64,000 nucleotides of DNA from Aricia agestis (Eukaryota; Arthropoda; Insecta; Lepidoptera; Lycaenidae). The notes under the pieces are model-generated. The model saw nothing but the letters and a program-made list of their open reading frames with translations. It was not told the origin of the DNA and searched no databases. Position 1 is the first letter of the stretch. Every line of letters starts with the position of its first letter. A program made the position numbers and the translations under genes. Location of the stretch: NCBI RefSeq assembly GCF_905147365.1, contig NC_056420.1, forward strand, positions 72,001 through 136,000. The letters are read 5' to 3'. This document shows, piece by piece, positions 9,929-19,097 of the stretch.

Positions 9929-9933
9929 GCCAC
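9929..9933. repeat. Target-site duplication GCCAC (left copy)
   Basis: The five bases immediately outside the left LTR are repeated exactly at 14,772-14,776 outside the right LTR. The five-base length fits BEL/Pao integration. Confidence 0.92.
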
Positions 9934-10246
9934 TGTTGCTGCGTAGGGTAACTCAATGAAACCACCACACTGCTGTTGGAACTCGGTTTATTCGAAAGTA
10001 ACTCGGGCTTATATAGGCTCACATTAGGTTTTCGATAGCGCGATGTAGCGGATTACAAAATTTGTACAGTGCCATCTGTTATCACATCCTATAACTAAAA
10101 TAACAACTATCGAACTAACAACTTCTATTTAACCTGCCTAGATATGAACCTATACTAGGTGGGATCTTTATATGTCAACGTTCTCAATTGGCAATATTAT
10201 TTTGTGTACTTATGTCACCTGTCATACCTCTAATTCGTATTAAACA
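9934..10246 (-). repeat. LTR (3' LTR of the BEL element)
   Basis: 313 bp, beginning TGTTGCTGCG and ending ATTAAACA (TG...CA). It reads the same as 14,459-14,771. A GGCTTATATAGGCTC stretch inside contains a TATA-like motif. Confidence 0.95.
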
Positions 10247-10257
10247 TCCCGCCCACC
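10247..10257 (-). other. Polypurine tract of the BEL element
   Basis: On the minus strand the 11 bases just before the 3' LTR are GGTGGGCGGGA. This is the expected plus-strand primer position. Confidence 0.75.
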
Positions 10258-11299
10258 AAAAGGACTCGTTCCTTTTCAAACTTATAAAAAGAAAAAAGCT
10301 AGTTAACTTACATCTTGTTGCTATTACAATTAAATGAAAATGTTAACTTTCTCAAACTTGACATTCACACATTTGACTTAATAATAAATATTAACAATCT
10401 CCTTGGTGTAAAGAGCAACAATGTAACTTAAACACATGAAACTTAAAAAGTAAACAATTTTACACTATCATTCAAACTCACAATTAAGTAACAGTAGACA
10501 CACAAGATATAATGCAAGTAAAAACATAACTCAAATTTAACAAAACTTATTAGGCTTTTCGCAATGAACACAACTTATTATATGGACGTTCACAGATAGT
10601 ATTTTTGATAACAGGTTTAATACTAACTACTCTGGTAAGGTTGTCTTTACCTGCAATCTCTAGCTGATGAAATATTTTGATCTCAAATACTACAAAATCA
10701 ATAACTTCTGGTACAGCATTTTATGGGAAACATTTAAGTATATTATTTAAAGTCACATTAACCATATTTTGAGTAAGCTTTCATCGCTGAACGCCAGTTA
10801 GACGCTTCTCAGTATAATCTGGTTCTGAAATTGTATCCAACGTCAAGGGCATTGGATTATCTGTGTTCTCGCTCAAAAAGTAGATTGGATATAAAACTTA
10901 AGCGACTTCCACCAGGCTCAAAAAAGGTAAGTGTTGCTAGTACTCTCCCTCTCTCTGACGAGCGAGTCACTAGGCAAAATTGTTTATCATTGTAAGAAAA
11001 AGAACATTGGGTAATATGGCCGCCCACCCTGAACACTCCGTTTCAATGAAAATGGATGATAGGGGGTGCAGTTGGTTTTTCTTCGTAACACTTCTCGTAG
11101 TTCTCCGACAAATTAAATAATCTTGGAAATAAAATGATTGCGCAGCTTTTAGACATCTATCAAATACTTCGTCCATTTCTTTAACACTTGTATCACTTTT
11201 GTTTTAGGTTTCCGACTCTTTTCATGCAGTATAATAATACTCTCTGGATTCACTCAAGTTTGGAAGTCTCAACTAAACAAATCTTCTTTAGGATAAATT
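10258..11299 (-). other. BEL internal region without recognisable coding sequence
   Basis: About 1 kb of AT-rich sequence where integrase and the pol C-terminus would normally lie. I see no long open frame in either strand and no clear integrase motif. It probably consists of decayed or replaced pol sequence. Confidence 0.5.
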
Positions 11300-11831
11300 G
11301 CCAGCACCGTGGTTGTTCTCGCTTCTATGTCAGGGCTGACATCTATTTTCTTACAGGGAATATCACTCACTTGCATTACGTCTGGAACATACCACCACAA
11401 ATCGTGCTCTCAGTTCTCTGACCGAAGTACCTCTTGTTCTTGAGGCACAGTCAGTGGGTTTTGATCTGTGGCAATGTGAATCCAGTGGTCGTATTCTGGT
11501 CGAAATTTCGGAAACCTCTTTTATCTTGTGGTCTAACGACTCGGTTCTCTTTGAAGCCAAGCTAAAGCTAAAAGTAGAGTGGAATTGGACCAGGAAAATA
11601 ACTTCTCCTTAGGTATCTTCAATCTGTGAATACCTTAAACAACACCTTTACTCCAATCATAGTTGCACACAACTCAAAATTTGGAATAGTACTAATAAGC
11701 TTTTGAACAGGTTTGACTGCAACGATATATACGTAAGTATTACCACTTTACCTCTTAGACTTTAGGTACACGGCTGCAGCATATGCCACCTGAGACACAT
11801 CAGTGAAAACGTGCAACTCTACGGGATTGTG
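11300..11831 (-). pseudogene. Decayed RNase H/integrase-side pol remnant of BEL
   Basis: Minus-strand translation gives ELHVFTDVSQVAYAAAVYLK, the start of a BEL RNase H domain. Further recognisable stretches (ELCATMIGVKVL) follow, with multiple stops. It joins the gag-protease frame out of phase at about 11,830, so the intervening reverse transcriptase was lost by deletion. Confidence 0.75.
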
Positions 11832-14016
11832 CTACGTGATCAACATCCATCGTGGTAAGTACTTCCTTAAACTCATCTCTGTTAAATTTGTTTCCTAAGA
11901 ACTGTTTAGATCTCTTTATTCCGACATCCTTGGATTTATCATACATACACTGAGGATCAGGATCTCGAAAGGGTAATCTCACAACATGTCTGCCTTTAGT
12001 AATTCTTGCAGCTGTAGTCTCATCTATTTCTTTACATCTCTTTTCTTCTTTACATAATTTCCTTTCCTTTATGTCTGGCTTTCTCTCTATATCTCGAAAC
12101 TGTTTCAGCATACTATCTTCTTTTACTTTCAGGTGATAACTAAACGCTCTTGGTGTTTGCTCTCTTGTACGACCTGCATTGCCAGATATGATCCAGCCTA
12201 GCTGGGTATTCTGAGCAATCGGACCACTGGGTGATGAATGCTTAAGAAGACCACTTAATAATATTTGACTATAACCCTCTACTCCTAGAATAATGTCTAT
12301 TTTTCCAGGTGAACCATAACAAGGATCTGCTAAAGGTAAGTGGACAAGATCTGGCCAGTTCAGGATGCAAGCTTTGGAAGATGGAAGAAATGATGTTAAT
12401 GAATTTAAAACAAATGCATTAATCGATAAAGAAAAATTACAATTATGAAGTGACTCTATCTCAAAATTAGCAATGCTCTTAGATATATTATGTTCGTTAC
12501 CTCGACCTACACCTGACACTAAATTATTGACTGGTTTGCGGTTAAGACCAAGTGATTTCACTACACTCTCAGCAACAAAGGATGTCTCTGAACCTTGATC
12601 AATTAACACACGCGCACTTTGACAGTAGCCATTTTGTGATTTAATTCTCACTAAAGCTGTAGGTAACAACACTCTGTTATGCTTTTGGTAATTCTCACTG
12701 GCAAAATTAGCTACTACTTTCGTCTCATATTTTGGAGTTTCTCTCTCATGACAGTGAACTGCATCTACTGAGTCGGATGCAGTACCAGTGGATGAAGTTG
12801 GCTGGCTGGAAATCACTTGAGGCCGACTTCTCTCATAATGCAGCAGTGTGTGATGCCTCCTACCACAACGTCGGCAACACGTAATTTGATGGCAATTCTT
12901 GACGTTGTGGGTAAGTGCAAAACAATTGAAACAAAGCCTCTTGGATTTTATAAACTCTGTTCTCTCTTGGGGAGACTTAGATCCAAATTGTTTGCATTGG
13001 TATAACAAGTGTGGTTTCTCACACATTACGCAGCTTCTCTTAAATTGGACAGTTGAAGAATGATGGGCTTTAATCTCATTGGACAATGCAAAGCGGCGAC
13101 CGGACTTGGAATCGGACAACATCTCTAAGGTTCTGAATTTCTTCTCTAAAAATGTAACTAATTCATTCCAGGTTGGGAAATCATCTGACTCTCTTCGGCT
13201 CACTTCCGACTCCCACTCCGTTCGTGTCTCATAGTCTAGCTTTGAGACGGTGATATAAATAATAATCACATCCCATTTATCCGTCTCAACTCCTAAATTC
13301 TGTAGCGATTTCAAACAAACGGCAGTAGTGTCAAGCAAATTCTTAATTGCGGCTGCGGATTCGCTATTTGCGGATTTCAATGAAAATAGTTTTTTCATAA
13401 CCTCATTTGCATTATATCTCTTATTGCTGTACCGCTTAACTAGTTTGTCCCAAGCTTTAGCGTAATTTGAATCGGTAGTAGTCATACTTCGCAATAGCAT
13501 CTCAGGCTCGCCTCTTAAGCCGCACTTCAAATAATGCATCTTTTGCACAGCACTTAAAGAGTCATTGTTATGGATGAGCGACAGGAACATATCGTGAAAG
13601 CTTTGCCACTCTTCGTATGCTCCCGAAAATGTGGGAAGCTGGATTTGAGGTAATTTAATCTCTGGCTTTGCGGGATTACAGCTTTGGTTGCATGCAGACA
13701 TCGCAGGTGCATCTCTTATCTCGCTTTTATTAATCATATCTAATCTTAATTTAGCTTTGTATTCTATGTATCTCTCTTCCACAGTGTCAAACCACTCTTC
13801 CTCAAAATAAGCTACTTGCGATCTTTCGGGCTCAGGTACAGCGCTTACAATCTTATAATGGTTTTCTCTAAATTTTGTCCATAATTGTTCTAAGCTTTCC
13901 AATCTGGTGTCAATATAAATTGAAGTTAATTTGTCTTTAGCTGTCTTTTTATAATTGGTAAAAGCTTTGCTTATCTGTGTACCAATTTCCTTTTGCTCCG
14001 GTAAAAGTGACTCCAT
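11800..14016 (-). CDS. BEL/Pao Gag-protease polyprotein, truncated at RT, 738 aa
   Basis: The N-terminal Gag region (about 1-320) has the BEL-type segment IKLPQIQLPTFSGAYEEWQ. Cysteine-rich knuckles follow (CVMCEKPHLLYQC; CFNCFALTHNVKNC; CCRRCGRRHHTLLH). A retropepsin-like aspartic protease comes next, with the active-site motif LIDQGSE. The frame continues into the beginning of the reverse transcriptase (HVVRLPFRDPD) and is then cut off by the pol deletion. The ATG at 14,016 follows a leader of about 440 bases. Gag could still form particles and package the element RNA; no RT can be made from this copy. Confidence 0.93.
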   Translation of the reverse strand: MESLLPEQKEIGTQISKAFTNYKKTAKDKLTSIYIDTRLESLEQLWTKFRENHYKIVSAVPEPERSQVAYFEEEWFDTVEERYIEYKAKLRLDMINKSEIRDAPAMSACNQSCNPAKPEIKLPQIQLPTFSGAYEEWQSFHDMFLSLIHNNDSLSAVQKMHYLKCGLRGEPEMLLRSMTTTDSNYAKAWDKLVKRYSNKRYNANEVMKKLFSLKSANSESAAAIKNLLDTTAVCLKSLQNLGVETDKWDVIIIYITVSKLDYETRTEWESEVSRRESDDFPTWNELVTFLEKKFRTLEMLSDSKSGRRFALSNEIKAHHSSTVQFKRSCVMCEKPHLLYQCKQFGSKSPQERTEFIKSKRLCFNCFALTHNVKNCHQITCCRRCGRRHHTLLHYERSRPQVISSQPTSSTGTASDSVDAVHCHERETPKYETKVVANFASENYQKHNRVLLPTALVRIKSQNGYCQSARVLIDQGSETSFVAESVVKSLGLNRKPVNNLVSGVGRGNEHNISKSIANFEIESLHNCNFSLSINAFVLNSLTSFLPSSKACILNWPDLVHLPLADPCYGSPGKIDIILGVEGYSQILLSGLLKHSSPSGPIAQNTQLGWIISGNAGRTREQTPRAFSYHLKVKEDSMLKQFRDIERKPDIKERKLCKEEKRCKEIDETTAARITKGRHVVRLPFRDPDPQCMYDKSKDVGIKRSKQFLGNKFNRDEFKEVLTTMDVDHVAQSRRVARFH

Positions 14017-14135
14017 TATGTCAATCGCAATAGCGCCAAAATACTACTTCACGGAAGACAATTCGCACAGCTCATATAACTGACAAGTCCAAGCCACTTA
14101 ACTTGAAGAGTCTCTTATTTACAATCTACTTACGG

Positions 14136-14450
14136 TCTATTGTCCTTGCACCTACTACTCACTGCAATCCAATTTTCTTGTTATTTGCACGCACTACTCA
14201 CTGCAATCCGAATCTCCTGTCACTGCAATCCGAGCTTCCTGTCACTGCAATCCGAGGGTCCCTGTCACTGCAATCCGAGGGTCCTGTCACTTGCACTCAC
14301 TAGTCACTTGGGTCCTGTCCACTCACTATTCACTGTTCCACCGCACTCACTATTCACTGGGTTCCTACCTTGTCCGCCGCACTCACTATTCACTTCACTT
14401 CTTCACTGTCCACTACACTTACTACTCACTCACTTAGTTCCCTGGTTTCG
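14136..14450 (-). repeat. Short tandem repeats in the BEL leader
   Basis: The untranslated leader between primer-binding site and gag contains iterated TCACTGCAATCCGAG-like units (14,170-14,285), then CACTCACTATTCACTG-like units. Such arrays can vary rapidly in copy number. A packaging role is possible but not shown. Confidence 0.75.
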
Positions 14451-14456
14451 GCACCA
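14439..14456 (-). other. Primer-binding site of the BEL element, tRNA-Phe-like
   Basis: Two bases inside the 5' LTR the minus strand reads TGGTGCCGAAACC. This is complementary to the 3' end of a tRNA with acceptor TTTCGGC plus ACCA, which matches my memory of animal tRNA-Phe. The tRNA identity is inferred. Confidence 0.65.
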
Positions 14457-14458
14457 TA

Positions 14459-14771
14459 TGTTGCTGCGTAGGGTAACTCAATGAAACCACCACACTGCTG
14501 TTGGAACTCGGTTTATTCGAAAGTAACTCGGGCTTATATAGGCTCACATTAGGTTTTCGATAGCGCGATGTAGCGGATTACAAAATTTGTACAGTGCCAT
14601 CTGTTATCACATCCTATAACTAAAATAACAACTATCGAACTAACAACTTCTATTTAACCTGCCTAGATATGAACCTATACTAGGTGGGATCTTTATATGT
14701 CAACGTTCTCAATTGGCAATATTATTTTGTGTACTTATGTCACCTGTCATACCTCTAATTCGTATTAAACA
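14459..14771 (-). repeat. LTR (5' LTR of the BEL element)
   Basis: 313 bp, the same as the copy at 9,934-10,246 as far as I can read. It carries the promoter for the minus-strand transcript. It is flanked on the right by GCCAC. Confidence 0.95.
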
Positions 14772-14830
14772 GCCACCATGAACTTAAAAATCCGTCAGCT
14801 GGCATAGGCTTCGCCTCGGAAAATTCAAGC

Positions 14831-14864
14831 AACCTAACCTAACCTAACCTAACCTAACCTAACC
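14831..14864. repeat. Telomeric repeat block (CCTAA)n
   Basis: About seven CCTAA units between the 5' end of E6 and the poly(A) tract of the non-coding element NC1. Confidence 0.97.
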
Positions 14865-15609
14865 TTTTTTTTTTTTTTTTTTTTCTTTTTTTTTTTCCGG
14901 AGGGGGAAATGCATTACGCATACCACCCAGGCGCAGGGGGCGACCCGAGTGGTTATGTGGGACTCCCGTAGCTAATGAGACCACGGTATACCCACTAAAA
15001 CCCCCCCCCATCTTCCGCCACGCCGCGTATTGACGGGGCCACAGGAACGATACACACATCTGTGACCCCGCCAGCAGCCCGAAGACTCCACGATGGGCGC
15101 ACAACACGTGCGCCCTCCTCCTCGGCCCCCAATAAGGCTGTAGCAGACGCCCCCCGAGTCTGCTACTTGGAGGCCATGTGGCAGATCAGGTCTGTGGCTC
15201 TGCCACCGACCACACCTCGGCCGCAGAGGATAGGGCAAGCGGCGCTCCGTAATACCTACTTGCCTCTTCCTCTGCGGCCCCACCAATGCCGTTCAAGCGG
15301 AACGGCCCCGCCAGCTCGCAGGGGGGGTAGGGAAAGCGGCAACCTACCACAATGCCTCTCCCCCCCGCGATCCGTCCTCGGCCGCAGAGGATAGGGCAAG
15401 CGGCGCACCGTAATACCTACTTGCCTCTTCCTCTGCGGCCCCACCTCGGTGCGCATCCGCAGCGGACTCCTCCAGTCCGCTGGGAGCGCCCTCCTCGGGC
15501 CAGGCGGCGACACCGGCCGGCCCTGGTTGCCTCTTTGCTTCACCGCGGTTGTCCAAGCCGCGGTTACTAGAGCCCCACCGCCACGACAAGGCGTGCAACC
15601 ATCGGGGGG
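14865..15609 (-). mobile_element. Non-coding telomeric element with hairpin repeats, copy NC1
   Basis: A poly(A) tract (14,865-14,896, one interruption) precedes about 710 bp of GC-rich sequence with no gag or RT frame. The 3' part has the ATGCATTACGCAT tip and CCCACTAAAACCCCCCC box shared with the gag-only elements. The middle holds two repeats of about 162 bp beginning CCTCGGCCGCAGAGGA, each with an inverted repeat GGCCGCAGAGGA/TCCTCTGCGGCC. The 5' junction carries ATCGGGGGG. It is nearly the same sequence as NC2 at 34.2 kb, which has an extra repeat unit. Confidence 0.85.
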
Positions 15610-15648
15610 AACCTAACCTAACCTAACCTAACCTAACCTAACCTAACC
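15610..15648. repeat. Telomeric repeat block (CCTAA)n
   Basis: About eight CCTAA units. The following element has only six T at its 3' end. Confidence 0.97.
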
Positions 15649-18600
15649 TTTTTTGCATTACGCATCCCCCGCCCCCTCGGGGGAAGGGGCGGGGGTATGT
15701 GGGACTCCCTACTCGAGGTTTACCCACTAAAACCCCCCCAGCCCTTCGTCATGCGCCTTGTGCGGGAGGGACGGGAACCGCGGAGCGACTACAACTCCGC
15801 CCCTCCCAGTGCGCAGCCGCAACCGGCACCTTCTTCACGCGGCTTGAGCCGCGTACCTCACCGAGAGCCCCCCGGGCTATAGGGGGGCTGTCTTCTCGGG
15901 ACCCATACTGTGGGCGGGATCCCCCGATCACCGCCCACGGGTCTAGGCATCCGTCTCCATTCGGGCGGAAGCGGGCGGGGCCCGCACGCCGCTAGGTCTC
16001 GACTTTTTGTGTCGAGCCTTTTTGGTCGGCGCCTTGTCTTCTCCGGGGGCCGGCTTTGACGTGGATGGGCATCTACCCAGCTCGTGCCCCCTTTCGGCTC
16101 TGCCAGCGGCCTCACACAGGGCGCAGTTTGGTGCTGCAGCCCCGCACTCCGCCGCCTTGTGCCCCGGTTTCCCGCACCGAAAACAAGTCCGGCTACGGTC
16201 CACCGGGCACTGGCACTTGGCAGCCACGTGGCCGGTGTCTTGGCAGCGGAAGCAGCGCGTCGGCCTCGCGGCCAGCAACGCCACCCTCGCTGACACCCAA
16301 CCAATACGCAACCGCCCAGAGCTCGAGAGCTTCTTGGCGGCCGCGACTGGGAGGCGGATCCAACACGACCCGTCCCCCCGTGGCCCCTCTCTAATCGGCC
16401 CCGCCCGGATATCTCCGGCCTGGCACCCTCCTTCCAGTGCGACCGCCTCTACCACTTCTGCGGTCGTCGTGGAGTCATCGAGGCCGGCGATGCGCATCTC
16501 CGCGCTTGCCACCGGCCGTCCGACCTTCACCTCGGGTGGCAGGACAGTCCTCAGCCTCGCGGCAAAGGCGTCCGCCTTTTCTCTTGCGCCCTCGCCGGAA
16601 ATCGCGAGGAGGCGCCCTCCGGTTCGGGCCCGGCGGAAGCGGACTTGCGGAATGTCAAGTTCCGCGATGTTCACTGCCCGCCGGGCCGTCTCAAGTGCCT
16701 TGGCGTACGTCATACCCGCCTTCACGGCCGACTCTTCTATTGTGAGAGCGACGGCCGCAGTGGCGGGGACGCGAAGCCTCGGCTTTCTCTTCTTCTTCGG
16801 GGCGGCTGTAGATGGTGTAGCCACCCCTTTCTTCTTCTTGCCCTTTGGACCTACCGTGGTCCATGGGGCCTCAGTACGAGGGGCGCTGGTGTTCGCTCCC
16901 CCTTGTGTCGCCTCCTGAGCAGCCATTGACGGCCGCTTTTTCTTCTTTCGGCCCTTTTTGGCCTTGGGCGCCTCGGGCGCGGCCGGGGCCTCTTGTGGGG
17001 CCTCTGTGGCGACAGGCTGCCGCGTCTTCTTTTGGGCCGGTTTTCCCTTGACTTTTGGCTTCGGGGTCCCCGGCGTCTGCTCCGGTATTACCTCCTCCGG
17101 TATTGCCTCTACACTCACGACAGCGGCTGGAGTAACACTCCCTACTCTGTCCGCCGCGAGCGGAGGTCGGAGCCGTGGCTCCGGTAAGAGCCGGCTTTCC
17201 AGACCAGCCAGCCGAGCGTTCAGCATGTTGCTGAAGGTCTCTACGTTAGAGCGAGAGACCTCAGACAACAGCTGGCGCATGTCCTGCTCGGCCGGCTTTG
17301 TCATCTGCTGACGTAGGCCCTCTACTTCTCTGCGCATAGACTCCACCTCCTGTTGGAGCCGCACATTCTGAGCTTCGAGGGCTCTTACTTCGTCTGTCGT
17401 TCCACGGTTCTTCATTTCGGCGACGGTCGCGCGTATATCGCTGACCGCCTCCTTAAGAAGGCGCTGAAACGTCCCCTTCAAATTGTTGGACTTCGTTGCG
17501 ACCATGGTGATCGTCGTCAACGAAGTCTCCACGCATTTAGCCAGAGCGTTGATGGTCTGCTCCGGCCTGTCACTGTCTATGGGCGCAGGGCTCGCGAGGA
17601 GCGAAGACCGCGTCTCTCGAGCGGCCCTGGCCGCCTCGGCCACCTCTTCTTCAGCCTGAAGTCGAAGGGCCTCCTCCTTCTCTCGGTTCAAGTCGGCCTG
17701 CGCCTTCGCCAAACCGACATATTGTCCGGTTGTTGGCGGGCGGCCGCGTCCTTTCTTAGATTTGGGCACCACCCCTTTACTGAGGGTCGGCGCCATGTCT
17801 TCCTCCGTGTTCCGTCTCTTACGGTGAGTCCTATCCGGGGTAAGTGCGGGCAGTCCCTCGGAGTCCAGCGACATGTTGGACATTTCGCTGGAGTCCGAGA
17901 GCCAGTCCTCGCTGTCACGACCGAGGGAGTCAAATCCATGTTGGGAGACTCGACCACGAGGGGAGTCTCTACCAGTCAGAGAGTCCTTTCCAGTACTTGG
18001 AGGCGGCATTTTCACGTCGCGTGTCAAAAGAACACGCGGCAGATCTTTGTCGCCTCTCAGTTTCCTCTTCTGCATTAACTTCAGCATCCGCTCAACGCCG
18101 TTGGGCTGCGGCTGGCTGAAGTCAACGTCCTCATCCGTTAAGAGCTCCGCTGCCGGCGCGGTAATGGGCGCCGGCTTCGGGCTGTCGCGTTTCTTCGCGC
18201 TGTCACCTCCTCCTCCTAGCGCCGCCAAAATGGCCTTCTGTCTCGCCGCCTTGGCAGCCTCCACCTCACTCGACGCACTTTGTGCCGCCCCCGTATACGC
18301 GCGGCAGACACCCTCTTTCGAGGGTGCACGGGATTCTCCATTGCTGGTACCCGCCCGGGGAGTATTTTCCAAATTGCGCTTATCCATCATTGTTTCCCAT
18401 TTAAGGCTGGGTCGACCTTGTGCCCTAATGACCTGGTACTCTCCGAGTGGCCATGCAGCCCATCGCCGGGCACGAAGCTTAGGCTTCGGGGCCCACGGGC
18501 CCATCCATCACACAATCACACACACATATATACTCATAAACACACGCTGATGTAAAGAAGAGGTGAACAAAACGAGAAAGATAGAGTAGAAAAGGTGGTG

Positions 18601-18770
18601 AAAAGACAGACAAAATAAAATAAACAACAAACGAAGAGTAAACTATACAAAGAGAGAAAGATAGGAAAGACCGGTGTTCAGCCATCCTGGATACGTCACT
18701 TCGTGTAAAGGGCGGGGTGGCGTACCCAGGCGCCCAGGGACACGAACGTGGACGGACCGGTATCGCCCCC
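15649..18770 (-). mobile_element. Gag-only telomeric retrotransposon G1
   Basis: Complete from 3' end (six T, then GCATTACGCAT) to 5' end (GGTATCGCCCCC next to CCTAA). It contains a 3' UTR of about 290 bp, one intact ORF1 and a 5' leader of about 380 bp. No endonuclease or RT sequence occurs between the ORF1 stop and the tail. It combines the leader type of G5/G6 with the ORF1 body of G3/G4. Confidence 0.92.
15943..18390 (-). CDS. ORF1 Gag-like protein of G1, 815 aa
   Basis: I chose the ATG at 18,390 (MMDKRNLENTPRAG) because the sister copies start at the same motif; an in-frame ATG upstream at 18,504 lies in the conserved leader. An acidic/basic N-terminus is followed by the motif KKGRGRPPTTGQYVG, resembling an AT-hook. 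Next come an Arg/Glu-rich coiled coil (ALEAQNVRLQQEVESMRREV) and a Lys/Pro-rich linker. An RRM-like region and three CCHC knuckles follow (CFRCQDTGHVAAKC, CFRCGKPGHKAAEC, CALCEAAGRAERGHELGRC). Inferred role: nucleic-acid binding Gag that packages its own RNA for transposition by RT supplied in trans. Confidence 0.9.
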   Translation of the reverse strand: MMDKRNLENTPRAGTSNGESRAPSKEGVCRAYTGAAQSASSEVEAAKAARQKAILAALGGGGDSAKKRDSPKPAPITAPAAELLTDEDVDFSQPQPNGVERMLKLMQKRKLRGDKDLPRVLLTRDVKMPPPSTGKDSLTGRDSPRGRVSQHGFDSLGRDSEDWLSDSSEMSNMSLDSEGLPALTPDRTHRKRRNTEEDMAPTLSKGVVPKSKKGRGRPPTTGQYVGLAKAQADLNREKEEALRLQAEEEVAEAARAARETRSSLLASPAPIDSDRPEQTINALAKCVETSLTTITMVATKSNNLKGTFQRLLKEAVSDIRATVAEMKNRGTTDEVRALEAQNVRLQQEVESMRREVEGLRQQMTKPAEQDMRQLLSEVSRSNVETFSNMLNARLAGLESRLLPEPRLRPPLAADRVGSVTPAAVVSVEAIPEEVIPEQTPGTPKPKVKGKPAQKKTRQPVATEAPQEAPAAPEAPKAKKGRKKKKRPSMAAQEATQGGANTSAPRTEAPWTTVGPKGKKKKGVATPSTAAPKKKRKPRLRVPATAAVALTIEESAVKAGMTYAKALETARRAVNIAELDIPQVRFRRARTGGRLLAISGEGAREKADAFAARLRTVLPPEVKVGRPVASAEMRIAGLDDSTTTAEVVEAVALEGGCQAGDIRAGPIREGPRGDGSCWIRLPVAAAKKLSSSGRLRIGWVSARVALLAARPTRCFRCQDTGHVAAKCQCPVDRSRTCFRCGKPGHKAAECGAAAPNCALCEAAGRAERGHELGRCPSTSKPAPGEDKAPTKKARHKKSRPSGVRAPPASARMETDA

Positions 18771-18789
18771 AACCTAACCTAACCTAACC
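18771..18789. repeat. Telomeric repeat block (CCTAA)n
   Basis: Nearly four CCTAA units between G1 and the T run of G2. Confidence 0.96.
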
Positions 18790-18834
18790 TTTTTTTTTTT
18801 TTTTTTTTTTGAGGAGGGGAAATACGTTACGTAT

Positions 18835-18864
18835 CCCCCGCCCCCTCGGGGGAAGGGGCGGGGG
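18835..18864 (-). other. GC-rich 3'-UTR hairpin (representative of the gag-only family)
   Basis: On the minus strand CCCCCGCCCC pairs with GGGGCGGGGG around a short loop. Next to it, at the 3' tip, is the inverted repeat ATACGT-T-ACGTAT. The same structure, with minor changes, recurs at the 3' end of G1, G3-G6 and E8. A location next to the poly(A) suggests a recognition site for the RT, by inference. Confidence 0.65.
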
Positions 18865-19097
18865 TATGTGGGACTCCCTCTCGAGGTTTACCCACTAAAA
18901 CCCCCCCATGCCCTCCTTCCAGCCGTGAGATGCGGGTACTTTTCTAAGACTTCCGCGTTCTCACGGCCGTTTGCCGCATCCGGCACTACTCCGTTGCGGC
19001 GACTGGTGTTCTGCCGCCGCTTTTCTACACCGAGAGCTCCCCGGGCATCTAGGGAGCTTTCTTCTCGGGGCCCTTCGCGCGGGCGGTGATCCCCCGA

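Larger units (their letters stand above)
9934..14771 (-). mobile_element. BEL/Pao LTR retrotransposon, internally deleted, identical LTRs
   Basis: It has two 313-bp LTRs, a GCCAC duplication, a minus-strand gag-protease reading frame, a primer-binding site next to the right LTR and a purine tract next to the left LTR. Most of the reverse transcriptase is gone and the rest of pol is decayed, so it is non-autonomous. By eye the LTRs show no difference, so insertion was recent and must have used enzymes made elsewhere. It lies in the leader of E6. Confidence 0.95.
6347..14830 (-). mobile_element. Second-subfamily telomeric element, 5' half, interrupted by BEL element (E6)
   Basis: Reading from the 5' end at 14,830 (next to CCTAA repeats): a leader split by the BEL insertion (14,777-14,830 plus 9,546-9,933), a complete ORF1, then the endonuclease part of ORF2. 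It stops abruptly at about 6,347, fused to E5, with no poly(A) tail of its own. The leader is AT-rich, unlike the GC-rich coding part. Its ORF2 is closest to the broken copy at 31,961-34,160. Confidence 0.85.
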
